DNA from: Coprinopsis marcescibilis | Lineage: Eukaryota > Basidiomycota > Agaricomycetes > Agaricales > Psathyrellaceae | DNA length: 64,000 nt | Assembly (NCBI GenBank): GCA_004369085.1 | Contig: ML210323.1 | Span: forward strand, 1 to 64,000 | Reading direction: 5' to 3' | In this document: positions 1 to 10,128 of the stretch, in pieces | Numbering within the stretch: the stretch's first letter is position 1 | Layout of the letters: every line of letters starts with the position of its first letter | The notes under the pieces: model-generated | What the model was told of the DNA's origin: nothing | Database searches by the model: none | What the model saw: the letters and a program-made list of their open reading frames with translations, nothing else | Program-made: the position numbers and the translations under genes

Positions 1-308
1 GCAACATTGATTGAGACTGGTCGTAGTCAAGACCAAATCCCTCTCGCAGACATGGCATTAGCGCCCGGGGAACAGCGTAGAACTCTATTGCAGGGTATAT
101 ATAGTGGGCATTTTGAACTCTGGTTAGTGATGGATCAATGATAGATCGTGCGCGGATTATCTTAACCGAGGTCTGATTATCGTAATCTAGGTGGGAAATA
201 CAAGGTCTAATCAGGATACTTGATCAAGCACCACGGCGCTAGATCAACCAGTGAATCAAGCCGAACAGTGCTCGATTTAGCAAATCTGCGACTTGATCTA
301 CCCACGCC
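1..308. other. Intergenic, no supported gene
   Basis: I see no coding region. The stretch 220-330 contains repeated short words (a 'tagatcaagcac' type motif at about 241 and 310, and two related 'aaatytgcgac' words at about 283 and 327). They look like a degenerate local duplication next to the broken end of the first array member. Confidence 0.5.
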
Positions 309-509
309 CTAGATCAAGCACTTAGGAAATTTGCGACAACTGGCAACAGGGGAGACGTAGAAAGAGAAGAAGCCAAGATATACCATCGATAAGGAGAAAA
401 TAAGGACAGATGCCAACAAGGATACGTAGAGCAGAGCTAAGAGTGAGCTTGCTCTAGCTGAGATTCGTGAAGGTGCGGCGCTTATTTGTGGTTGAAACTG
501 TTCTGACAT
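309..509 (-). pseudogene. Truncated four-TM array protein (array member 1)
   Basis: This is a 66-residue fragment from an ATG at 509. It carries the family's N-terminal tail, TM1 (LLALLYVSLLASVLIFSLSM) and the start of TM2 (FSFYVSPVAS), then diverges abruptly and stops. Every intact paralog in the window continues through the THKD motif, TM3 and TM4, so this copy has lost about two thirds of the protein. The break lies next to a short repeated sequence at 220-330. It could still be a tiny membrane protein if expressed, but a broken copy is the simpler reading. Confidence 0.7.
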
Positions 510-954
510 CCTGACTGGCACCAGATGGGTGGGATAAATAAAGGGGAGACGTAGGTCTTTTAAAGTCCAGTGGCGCCAGTGTATTGGAGCCTGGAAGCAA
601 TTGACTTCCGTTTATCAGGTATACGCATACATACTTAGTTCAGAATTGAGTTGAAGAATTCTGATTTCCACGCTCATCCCTTAAAAGGGTGATATTAATC
701 TCTCCCCGGTAGTGGCTGTGCGTGCAAGTGTATTGCTATGCTTTGGCCTACGACCCCAATCCAATATCTCTATTGAAAGCGTCGACGAATACGTAACCTT
801 GGGGATGAAAACGAGGCCCTGAATATCGAACATTCACACCGACTGTGTAGTCTCTTTCCTCCGATGTCACCGATATCTTGATTCTTGATAAGTCACCTGA
901 GCCAAACCTATGTTTACCGTAGAGATTGTTAAGGTTACATTTCAGATAGAAAAA
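510..954. other. Intergenic, no supported gene
   Basis: This is the upstream region of the truncated array member and the region just past the F-box gene stop. I see no ORF with family similarity and no clear promoter motif. Confidence 0.45.
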
Positions 955-2477
955 TCAACTCGCTAGTTGAGATTGTAGTGTAAGTACGCGTGTTTCAAAG
1001 TAGCCATTGTAGTCGGTCGACACCTTCGAAGGCTCGTCCAAGGATTGGTACTTTATAAGGGCCTCTCGCAAACTTTCTTCGACCACTTCTACCTCCCAAC
1101 GACTCCCTCGACGATTTCGCCACACGACCCCCACCATATCAATCCGCTGCATGTCTGGCGACACCTCAACGAGCTTCCCAATCTCGAGGTACTGCGAACT
1201 TATATCCAACAACGAGCAGATTGGGTATGGAGCAGCGCCGAAGTCGAATGAAACGGTTTTGGGAATATTCGAATAGTGAGAGTTGAGCGACTGCAGAACC
1301 TGTTTAACAATGGGAGAAGGATTAAGTTATGAGTATCAAGATAGATAGAATACTCGAAAGGGATCCCAACCTGATGCATCGAGGTATTCTGCCCTATCTG
1401 AGTTACGAAGAAGTCGAAAAGCGTTGCGAAATCTTGAGTTGATATGTGCAGATCCAGGGTGTCAGGCAGCCTTTCACGAGTCATGAAAGCAGATGCTATA
1501 ACCGGCATCGCAAATGCCAGTTTTTTCAATGGCACTTTTCTTTGTGAAGCTGATAGCCTTTTCAGTATCATCGAGAGCTCCTCGGCGTACTGGAGGTCAC
1601 CGAGATACCGAACAATCTTGAGATTTTCGACAGGCCGACCAGGATATATGGCGTGGAAGAGGTTTGGGGTGCATTCGAGATGCGTTAGACGGGGAAGGTG
1701 ATGAGCTTGCAGAGTGAGATTGCGAGGGGGAACATCTGTTGCAAGGAGTTTAAGCCAGGTGATATTGGAGAGACGATCGAAGAATGATGGTTCCAGTGTG
1801 TCGCGGGAGGTGAAAACGATCTCCAGCCGTTCAAGGGGGAGGTCTCCCGTTGCAGGAGAGGCAACCGTCCCAACTGGGAACCTCATATTCGATACGAGGA
1901 CCTTCATCTCCGTAAAGTCGATAAAGCCGGCCAACTGTAGCTTGCTGAGGTGGTAGGTGCCATATAGGTGAAGTTCGCAGAGTCGAAGCTTGGATATGGC
2001 CTTGAAGTCTTCCTGTGTACAACGATAAAGATTCCAGGATTCGATCCGGAGGACCTTTAGAGATGTAACACCCCCGATTGATCGAATTATATCAGGAGCC
2101 AAGAAATAGTCAATCCCAACAATATCGAGCATTTGAAGGTCCTTCATATAACCTAGGGCGGAGAAGAGAATATTCAGAACATGTCTTGTTGAGATTTTCG
2201 TTTGGGAGATGCAACGACGAGCATGTTGGGCGAGCTTCCGGCTGGTACCGATGCCTGCTATGACAGCCCCGAAGAATTCACGCTGTGTGTGGAACACAAG
2301 GGTTTCGAACAAGTGGGGGATTACCATCTGCCGTAGGGATTTGCAGACTACCGACATGCTGAGAAGCGTGCTCTTGTATTGTGCAGTATGAGGCCGATTG
2401 ACTGTATTTTCGCCACATGCTGTCAAGTTTGTGATCGAGTCAAGGATTTCAAGGTGTATCTCTGTTGGAAGTTTCAT
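955..2477 (-). CDS. F-box-like / LRR-like protein, two exons
   Basis: The inferred model is exon 1 at 2477-1371, an intron at 1370-1300 (71 nt) and exon 2 at 1299-955, giving about 483 residues. Removing the intron joins two reading frames cleanly: exon 1 ends ...MHQ, exon 2 begins VLQSLN and runs to a TGA at 955-957. The donor is GTTGGG, a weak match to consensus, while the acceptor AAACAG is good. Residues 3-15 (LPTEIHLEILDSI) fit the start of an F-box, followed by a CKSL..LFETLVFH segment typical of Agaricomycete F-box proteins. The middle has irregular leucine-rich stretches resembling degenerate LRRs. F-box proteins bind Skp1 in SCF ubiquitin ligases and recruit substrates through the C-terminal region; the substrate cannot be told here. 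Such genes are highly expanded in these fungi. An upstream exon cannot be excluded. Confidence 0.65.
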
Positions 2478-2799
2478 GAAATCTAAATGCCGGGAATTAG
2501 TTCCGAGTAGCTCTCTGTCTAACGCCGCGAAAGCATCTAGGGCTCACAAGGTCCTGGTGGCATGTTCAGAGTTGGTCACAGAGAAATCTGTCGAGGGGAC
2601 CGTAACCATCAACGCGGCGGCTGCCGAGCTGTTCTGCAAAAGAATCAGGATGCACGGGCCATGATGTAAGAGAGAGGGATTTTCAGCCCCATAATTTAAG
2701 ACTTCAACGTCAACATCAACCTCAAACATAATATATGAAATTTGGAGGAGTAGACTAGGCAGCTCAATGTAAATACAAAGGTTAAGAGGTGTACGTTCC
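2478..2799. other. Intergenic between F-box gene and array member 2
   Basis: This is the shared region between the F-box gene start and the 3' end of array member 2. I see no gene. The minus-strand frame that reads through it is a shadow of the repetitive tail of member 2. Confidence 0.45.
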
Positions 2800-3737
2800 T
2801 TACATAGTCTGCTGTTGGACAGGCTGCGTGTGGACGGGCTGAGGGTACATTGGTTGGGGATAACCAGGCTGAGAATAACCGGGCTGAGGATAACCAGGCT
2901 GAGGGTAACCGGGCTGGGGGTAGCCGTACGGTGCAGGATACCATCGTCGGCGAGCCTTCCTAATCGCCTTCCTCTCAACCGCGCAAAGAATACCAAGCGA
3001 TAATACTATGGCAAACTGAATGAGGATAAACGCCGCTTCAGTGGAAGCAACAGCAAGTACTTGCTGCACCTCTTTTTCAAATTCTGCCAAACGGCTGTTG
3101 CGAACCACGGTGGAACGACCAGTATCGTTGACACCTCCTATCGCGATTCTTCTCTCGAATGAGTTGTCCCATACTATTCCCGTCGAGACCACCCCGAAAA
3201 TTACAATTCCGAGCGCCGCCAGCCATGGTCCGATGAGCAGGAAAATGAACACAATTGAGGGTGCCCGACACGCGCCTAGAAGCTTCATTTCTCCTTTTTC
3301 GTTTGTAAAGGATCCTTTGCGAATTTTGGCGAAGTTCTTGTGGGTAATGATAATGAGGGTTAAAGCCAGAATGATTGTGAGCCAGGAGGTAACGGGGGAG
3401 ATCCAAAGCGATCCACCACCCCTGTAGACCATTGACACGGCGAAAATGATGATGGACAGGACGAGGGATGTATAGAGGAGACCGAGTATGGACCTGGCGC
3501 GAGGACGGATCTGCAAAGGCTGGCCACCGCTAATTGCATGAGCAGTTTGAGCTGGATATGGATACTGGCTGGGCGTTCCAGAGAGTTCTTTTTCCGATGC
3601 GGGAGAGATATGGGGTGCCGGCGCAGCATCCATCTCTGTGCCCGTGTAAGGTGTATCTTTCAATCACAGATTGAGCGCGACCACATATAAATATATGCCA
3701 GGTAGTACTTACAAGGTTGAGGCTGGTCGTTACTCAT
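2800..3737 (-). CDS. Four-TM array protein, Pro/Tyr/Gln tail (member 2)
   Basis: The model is exon 1 at 3737-3713 (25 nt, MSNDQPQP plus one base), an intron at 3712-3657 (56 nt, GTAAGT...AAAG) and exon 2 at 3656-2800, giving 293 residues. The micro-exon gives an ATG start in frame; exon 2 alone has no ATG until 3633. Predicted helices lie at about 64-86, 92-113, 140-164 and 213-235. The family THKD motif reads THKNF here, the TM3 motif is RAPSI, and TM4 opens STEAAF and ends AVERK. The cytosolic C-terminus is very basic and then carries a repeated Y-P-Q-P-G tail. The positive-inside rule puts both termini and the TM2-TM3 loop in the cytosol. It groups with members 3 and 4 by its Tyr/Pro-rich N-tail. 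Molecular function is unknown. Confidence 0.75.
2836..2925 (-). repeat. 15-bp coding tandem repeat (YPQPG tail)
   Basis: About six imperfect 15-bp units built on 'aaccrggctgagg' encode the repeated Tyr-Pro-Gln-Pro-Gly tail of member 2. Such coding minisatellites change unit number easily. The tail lies on the predicted cytosolic side. Confidence 0.8.
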
Positions 3738-3874
3738 CGTGTTGGCAGGTTGAGCCAAAGAGTGGGGGTGGAAAGAGTAGAGTGGCTTGCAGAAATGGTC
3801 CCTCGAAACGCCCTTGTCGTTGACTCACTGGACTGGATGGGCCGTGGCATCCGGGGGGTATCGCGACGCTATTA

Positions 3875-4134
3875 TTACAGTGCTTTGCATAACTTCTTGC
3901 ACAACATCATTCGTGCAATTCGTGTTTCTCATCAATTACGTCGTGAGATTGCGGACGGGACCCTGGCTGACTGCCAGTTAGAGGTCGAAATCGACGCTAG
4001 TCAAGGTCTGTCAAGGTCCCAAGCTGACGACGGAGCCAAAATAAGAAATATTGGTTGGTTTTCGGGGTCTCTTGCATCAGATTTTGACGAGTGAAAGAAA
4101 GTTCGTGTGCAAGACTTTATGCAAAGCACTGTAA
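3875..4134. mobile_element. 260-bp MITE sharing TIRs with the CACTA-like element
   Basis: Terminal inverted repeats of 29 bp lie at 3875-3903 and 4106-4134. Both begin TTACAGTGCTTTGCATAA and end with CTTGCACA after a three-base variable spacer. The same TIR, with one C/T difference, bounds the 11.9-kb element at 30,879-42,793, so this looks like a non-autonomous derivative of that family. It sits 138 bp upstream of the start codon of array member 2. A clean target-site duplication is not visible. Confidence 0.8.
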
Positions 4135-4948
4135 CAGTCCACAGCGACAAACAGTCCAATGTAATACAACTGTTAGACATCTACACGAGATGGAGTGAAG
4201 TGATGGAACTTGTAACTCTGCAACGATGGATATCAGTCAGATACGGATAATGGGAGGAGAACTCACTCGAATTAGGGTATCTCTGGTCAATCTCTGGTAG
4301 GGTATGTAGTGACAACTAATACTATGTCTGTTTAGCCGAACAATGCGCTAAAACCACTTGAGACCACATGCAGTGGCGGAAATCCGAATTATCTGTGGAG
4401 TTAGTTACGACACGGCTTGCTCCCAGAATCCCAGGCGCACATCAGTGCCGCACAACGCCGTCATCCTCGTATTAGTAGCGTTCGCGCTTCAGGAGCAGGT
4501 AGAGATTTGCTCGAGGAGGCTTACCGCACGGTCCATGACCCCGCAATGCTGCGAAACGTTCACGGAATGGACACGAATTTTTTGGGAGGAAAGTATTCCG
4601 CCACAACGCGCCGGACTTTCGTGAGGACGTAAATAGATCGCGTGACTGCAGCCAGGCCGGAGAATGCCGGGCGCTAAATAATAAGCTAGTCTTTCGCTGG
4701 ATTGGCGCAAGTTGCCGGTTTCATGCTATGTGCCGATTTTGTTTGTCAATTTCTCAATACGGTAACCTATATTGAAGGAGAAACACAGAGACACGACAAA
4801 AGCTGTAATGAGCAGAAACAGAAGCATACCGGGCAAGAAATATTGGTCAGTAGTACCATAAAACTATTTAGCACTATGTAAACTCTCATTAGGGCCAATC
4901 ACGATACAGCACCACAAAATTACACAGTATGCTGAACCTATTCTGTAC
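4135..4948. other. Intergenic, no supported gene
   Basis: Short ORFs here overlap on both strands and have no family similarity. Nothing else stands out. Confidence 0.4.
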
Positions 4949-5785
4949 CTATGTCATAATCGCAGCCTGTGGAGGGTACGCAGTCATGCTAACCGATTGG
5001 ACCACCCCTTTACGGGCCTTCCTGACTCTATTTCGCTCCACGGCACTCAATATTCCGATGGTGAGTACCATTACGAGCTGGACAGCAATGAAGGCAGCCT
5101 CGGTCGCACCAACACCAATTGCTTGGTCGAGATTGCTGGAGCCGATGCGAGGAACGCTGCCGCTGCTGTTGGAGGGGTTTCCTGAGCTGGAGGACCCGCC
5201 GCTGCTTGATGATCCACCTTTTCCGCGTGCGCCCCGGGTGCTACCTCCGACGCTGGAGTTAAACCCAGAGGAGGTATACGAGTACACTGACCCGATCAGC
5301 ATGAGTCTAGTTACTAAAAGCCCTAGAGCTCCCAGCCACGGCCCAATGAACAAGTAGGTAACAACGATGGAGGGGATGCGAGAGATTGCCATGAACCTTG
5401 GGCGTCCTTGTGCATCAACGAAGACACCCTTCTTTATCTTCTTGAAGTCCTTGTGCGTAAGGATGACAAGAGTTAGTGTGAAGATGAGCGTGAATATCGA
5501 CATGACTGTGGACAGGAAGATGGAGAGAGTGCCGAGGTACACCATTGATAGGGAAAAGATTATGACGGATAGTGCGAGGGAAGTGTATAGGAGCCCCAAA
5601 AGCGCCTTCGCGCGACGAGGAATTAGATTTGGCTGTTTCCCTGGTGGGAGTTGCTGGAAATGTGGGGGGTTTTGCGCCTGGTAGTGTGGTACTGGGTGAT
5701 AAACGACCGGGTACTGAGGGTTATATGGTTGATACTGTTTCTCGGAGCTGGTATAGGCGGTGGATGCATGGGTAAAAGTAGACAT
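4949..5785 (-). CDS. Four-TM array protein, Ser/Gly loop (member 3)
   Basis: This is a single-exon ORF of 278 residues from the ATG at 5785 (MSTFTH); the frame upstream has no earlier ATG. The N-tail (1-58) is rich in Tyr, Pro and Gln. Predicted helices are at about 61-84, 90-111, 137-162 and 225-248. THKDF follows TM2, SRIPSI opens TM3, and TM4 is GATEAAF...AVER. The TM3-TM4 loop (about 164-222) is Ser/Gly low-complexity, including SSSSGGSSSSG, and should face outside. It is closest to members 2 and 4. A short upstream exon like that of member 2 is possible but I did not find one. Confidence 0.75.
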   Translation of the reverse strand: MSTFTHASTAYTSSEKQYQPYNPQYPVVYHPVPHYQAQNPPHFQQLPPGKQPNLIPRRAKALLGLLYTSLALSVIIFSLSMVYLGTLSIFLSTVMSIFTLIFTLTLVILTHKDFKKIKKGVFVDAQGRPRFMAISRIPSIVVTYLFIGPWLGALGLLVTRLMLIGSVYSYTSSGFNSSVGGSTRGARGKGGSSSSGGSSSSGNPSNSSGSVPRIGSSNLDQAIGVGATEAAFIAVQLVMVLTIGILSAVERNRVRKARKGVVQSVSMTAYPPQAAIMT

Positions 5786-7367
5786 GGAGGATGGCAAGGT
5801 AGATTAGCGGCGCTTAAGAGCAAGCAAAAGAGAGGACAGCCGCTTCCAGTTGTAGGATGCACCAGGCGATTTTTAGGCAGATATGTGACCTGTGGTGCGC
5901 ATTCCTGGTTTATATTCAATTGACAATAATCTTCGCTCTGACTTTCCTCGTGGAACATGTGTCAAATCGGACCCACCCTTGATCCTGTTGAACCGAAATC
6001 AGGTCGCCGCAAGCGATAATGTATACATCGACGACCGACGGGGTTTTGCTATGATTATTAACACACCTGCCAAGACGCGAAGTGTCATAGATACGAGGTC
6101 CCGACTCACAATGCGTAGAATATGGTGACCTCTGCTGCCAAGCTGTTAAACCACTGCTCTGAGTCAAGGGTCGTGTTAATGCAAAAGGCTGTTCACATGA
6201 AATTGTATGCCCTTCACCCCACTCTTCGGTATGTAACACAATGGTACCTCTATTCGACTGTAGAGCAAGGAATTTTTAACCAAGGGCTATTAGACACAAC
6301 GGCAATATACTGACGAGAAACGTGTCTGACCTCTGCCAAACGAGCGAGTGAAGCAGCATCTTCGCTGTGACCTCCCGACGAGCTTCCGATTCGGATACTT
6401 ACCTAGGGGTGGCTACGTCTAGTAGCCCGTCCTCTACTGTAACCACATACCTTGGACTCATGGCTGAAGATACTCCCAGTTGGGCCCGCCACGATCGACA
6501 CATACCGCAGCAGGTGGGAATTATAATGTGCCTCGGGATTCAAATTTCATCGTCCTCGCCGAGCGACACTCTGGGTGTCCACATAGGGCCTAGGCTAAAT
6601 CAGCATCTTCAATCTGCAAGACACCTATCCTCTTTATGTATTTCTTTTGGTCGGATATGGATTTTCCGAAGTGACCGACCCCCTCGTTTCGTGCTCGGGG
6701 ATCTTGGTCTCGTCGGAAGTGGTGCTGAACCGAGGTCTAAGTAGCTTTCTTGCACTTTAACATATTACTTGGATCAGCTCCCTGGCTTTTCAACGATCCA
6801 CATACATATATTTAGGTGAGCGCTTCATGATCAGCTGCGCTTGTCGTGATGTTCATGTTCTCGCTGATCCCTCCTCAAGGACTCGATACGACTGCCAGTT
6901 GACGACAATCCACCCAAAGCGAAAGCCTGGGCCACTGTTAGTTGAAATCCAGTTCGTAGAGAACAAAGAAAATCACCGTTGAATATCCACCTTCTGTTCG
7001 GAGCCCCCGGGGGGACGTCGTGGGAGGTCGTGGGCCAAAAAATATTCATGATCCGTCCTCCGTCGTCACGCACGCGTCTGATCCGCGAATAAATGCGCGC
7101 TGGCAGGCTTACGCGCCTCATTTAAAGGGTTGTCCGCCGATTGCGGATGAAATCAGTGCCGTCTGGCGCTTCAATCGAGCAGAGTTAATATACAGCCAAG
7201 ATGCATAAATAACGCACGGACATTTACATGTGAAAGGCGACCTTAGACCCAACCTAGACCACTGGAAACCAACTGAGTTAATATGAAGAAGTACAACGAA
7301 TATGAGGACCGTTACACTCGAAATTCCAAGAGTATAGTGTCCTGTGAGCCACAGCGTGGTAATATCT
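5786..7367. other. Intergenic 1.6 kb, no supported gene
   Basis: Several short ORFs occur on both strands, none with similarity to the array or to any family I recognise. The first part is the likely promoter of member 3. Confidence 0.4.
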
Positions 7368-8264
7368 CTAGGCAATAGGAGCGGAATGGGCAGCCCACCT
7401 GCGACGAAGAGACTTCGTCGAACTTCTTTCTACTGCGCTCACAATGCCAAGTGTAAGAACCATGACGAACTGGATCCCCGATAAACCTGCCTCCGTACCC
7501 CCGATCGCCACAATCTGCCCAAGCGTGTTGAACGTATTCGTCATCTCACCAAAAGGGCTGCTTCCAAATGCCCCGAATAGTCCCCCACCGCCTCTGGAAC
7601 TGCTACTCCCACTCCCACTCCCGGCTGAGCTTCCGAAGCCGCCGAGACTGGAGCTGATTCCCGATCCAAAGGAAGCAGCCGCGCTGACGACCGTTACCAT
7701 GAATCCAAGCACGCCTGTGTTTCCGATCCAAGGTACCAGGAAGAGGAATGCGAAAACGATAGCCGGTGCACGACAGACTCCGAGAAACCTTGGTTTTCCG
7801 TTCTTGTCGAGGAATTTGCCTTGCCGGATTCTTTTGAAGTTGACGTGCGTGACAATGATGAGGATGAAGCTGTAAATTAATGTCGCCGCGGATATGGCGG
7901 GGGAGAGGAATAACGATAGGATCCCAAGATGGACCATGGAGAGGCCAAATACAGCGGCGGAGATGAAGAAGACTGTGTAAAGGAGGCCTAAGAGTGCCTT
8001 TGCCCGTGAGGTGACCTCACGAGTCAAGGGTGCAGGTTTAACCGGATTGTACATAGCGGTATTTGAATAATTAGGCCCATATTGTGCGGGATATTGGTTA
8101 TGGTAGACAGGGGGTTGTTGAAGGGGTGCCTGATACTGTCCTGCATACTGCATGGCCCCGCCGTGATACTGCGACATTGTCGGTGGTGGGTATTGAATCT
8201 GAGTTGGGTAGGCAGAGTCCTGTGGCTTTTCTGCTGGTTGCATGCTATACGATGGGGCCTCCAT
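7368..8264 (-). CDS. Four-TM array protein with PPxY tail (member 4)
   Basis: This is a single-exon ORF of 298 residues from the ATG at 8264 (MEAPSYSM). The 88-residue N-tail is Pro/Gln/Tyr-rich and includes PPVY at 51-54, a PPxY motif of the kind bound by WW domains. Predicted helices are at about 91-112, 117-139, 167-194 and 257-278. The motif after TM2 is THVNF, a departure from THKDF; TM3 opens RAPAI, and TM4 is GGTEAG...AVER followed by a basic tail. The TM3-TM4 loop (about 195-250) is Gly/Ser-rich. It groups with members 2 and 3 by tail type. Confidence 0.75.
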   Translation of the reverse strand: MEAPSYSMQPAEKPQDSAYPTQIQYPPPTMSQYHGGAMQYAGQYQAPLQQPPVYHNQYPAQYGPNYSNTAMYNPVKPAPLTREVTSRAKALLGLLYTVFFISAAVFGLSMVHLGILSLFLSPAISAATLIYSFILIIVTHVNFKRIRQGKFLDKNGKPRFLGVCRAPAIVFAFLFLVPWIGNTGVLGFMVTVVSAAASFGSGISSSLGGFGSSAGSGSGSSSSRGGGGLFGAFGSSPFGEMTNTFNTLGQIVAIGGTEAGLSGIQFVMVLTLGIVSAVERSSTKSLRRRWAAHSAPIA

Positions 8265-9365
8265 GGAAAGGTGATATAGAGAAGAGACAGTATATGTGGA
8301 AAGGAGCGACTGAGAGGCAACCAAGATCAAGAGTGGGAATCAACGGCGAAAGGAAGAGTTGAAACTGAATTCTATTTCCTTCTATTCAGCATGGGTTCCC
8401 ATAAGCTATTGTTTATCACCATGCTCTTGACAGTCATCTTGCATAGATGGATTGCGGAGAAATTTTCGATGTCCCTGAACTGGGCGTGAAATACTATGAT
8501 TCTCCGCATCACTCTGCAACGCCGCATACCGTTAGTATGATATTCGACGCTGAAGTTTGAACAATAGCCAGGGGACATTGTCTCTGGCGGTGAATTCATA
8601 TGCATATGTACATTGATCGTGTCCATAAATAGTAAATCTAACAGAACAATGGGAAGGCAGATTTCGGTCTCGAGCGCATGATTTTATAATTGAACCTTAC
8701 TATTTTTAGCGTGAAGGGTACGAAGTTAAGGATTAGACAGGTGACACAAGGTGACATCCATTACTACCGTTGCTATCGTTGATAAAAGCTCCCAGATATC
8801 ACTGTACAACCCACGGTAGTCAGGGTATGTAAGTATGAACATGAGGCTCGACTCGCTACTCAGTCACAGTGCGAAGTTCGAACCCGTTTGCGTCAGCGAA
8901 CCTCCTTGTCCATGCCCCGCACTGCTGGGAGACACCCTGGTGGCAAGCAAGATCTATTCCCAAGGCCATAGCTTCTGTGTGTACATCATTGATTTCTATC
9001 AAAGTTAAGATCAACGTGGGCGCTTATTGGGACGGGAGATTTGTTTGTCCAGAAGCTGCAGTGAGCGGTTAGAGAATTCCTTGTATCAGATCTCATCGAG
9101 ATCCATTGCGACACACTGGCAGTGCGAACAGCAATCACATTAGGTATCTACCTGCACGATAGATTTTCAACGCCAATGAAATTACAACCAGGAGATCCGC
9201 GGGTATTTCAATACATGATGTGTATGTGTAGTAACTCTCTGAGTACAAGATACACTACTAGTGTACAGGTGAATCAAGGAGACGACCATGTGAAGGGAGG
9301 ACAGCTAGATAGAGGGTAACGGAGCGTGATGATGAACGGCTACCGAAAGACCAGTCCGAACACGA
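8265..9365. other. Intergenic 1.1 kb, no supported gene
   Basis: No coherent ORF, RNA gene or repeat is recognised here. Confidence 0.4.
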
Positions 9366-9980
9366 TTAGGCGTGAACGATACCAGCGGCGGGCTTGGGAG
9401 CCATGGCTCGTCGCTCCAAGATTGCCATGATTGGAATGGCGAGCATGATACCCATCTGGATTCCGACGAACACCGTCTCGGTGGCACCAACTCCGATTGC
9501 TTTCTCAAAGCCCGTGCTGGCTCTGGGGGCCGAGGAAGCGCTGGTCGAAGTTTTGCCACCAATGCTGAAGGTGGACTCACTCACAGAGCTGGCTGCGCTG
9601 TGGACATATCCCAACCCGGTGAGGATGGAGGCTTCGACGCCGAGGGTTGCGAGCCAGAGGATGAACAGGACGAAGTTGATGACAATGGATGGGATGCGGC
9701 TTATAGCGAGATAGCGGGTGCTGTCGTCAGGTCTGGGACCGCCTTTCTCTAGGCGTACGATGTCTTTGTGGGTGAGGACACCGAGGGTGATGCTGAATAT
9801 GAGGGTGAAGACACCGGTCACCGGGGCGAGGAAGATGGAGAGGGCGCCACCGTGTACCATGGATAGGGCAAAAATTAGGACAGAAAGACCGATAGTGGCA
9901 AATAGCAATGCCCTAAGCTTGAGAGCTTGGGGAGAGACAAGGCCAGACGCGCTTTGGAAGTGCTTGTCCATGGCGTTCAT
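9366..9980 (-). CDS. Four-TM array protein, short tail (member 5)
   Basis: This is a single-exon ORF of 204 residues from the ATG at 9980 (a second ATG three codons later is possible). It is close to the minimal form of the family: a 20-residue tail, then TM1 23-43, TM2 48-70 ending LTHKDI, an acidic/basic cytosolic loop, SRIPSI opening TM3 at 96-122, a Ser/Thr-rich loop 124-160, and TM4 166-188 (GATETVF...AILERR). It lacks the Tyr/Pro tail of members 2-4. The C-terminus is short. Confidence 0.75.
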   Translation of the reverse strand: MNAMDKHFQSASGLVSPQALKLRALLFATIGLSVLIFALSMVHGGALSIFLAPVTGVFTLIFSITLGVLTHKDIVRLEKGGPRPDDSTRYLAISRIPSIVINFVLFILWLATLGVEASILTGLGYVHSAASSVSESTFSIGGKTSTSASSAPRASTGFEKAIGVGATETVFVGIQMGIMLAIPIMAILERRAMAPKPAAGIVHA

Positions 9981-10118
9981 TATGGTCGATTGAGTGGGTG
10001 ATGATTAAAGATCCTGAAAATGAGAGCAAAGAGTGGCACGGGCTAGACTTGCAGCCGCAACAAATAGAGATCAAGGGACGAAGAGGTTGAGGTTGAGAGC
10101 CCGGCTGACACGCCTTTT

Positions 10119-10128
10119 CCTTTATACC
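10119..10128 (-). promoter_or_regulatory. Possible TATA box for member 5
   Basis: GGTATAAAGG reads on the minus strand about 140 bp upstream of the member 5 ATG and is followed by a CT-rich stretch, a common arrangement in fungal promoters. It is a sequence match only. Confidence 0.35.

Noticed and set aside
7118..7375. Minus-strand ORF with a hydrophobic stretch after member 4
   Set aside because: It has one hydrophobic run but none of the family motifs, and it overlaps the 3' end of member 4; best seen as a chance frame.
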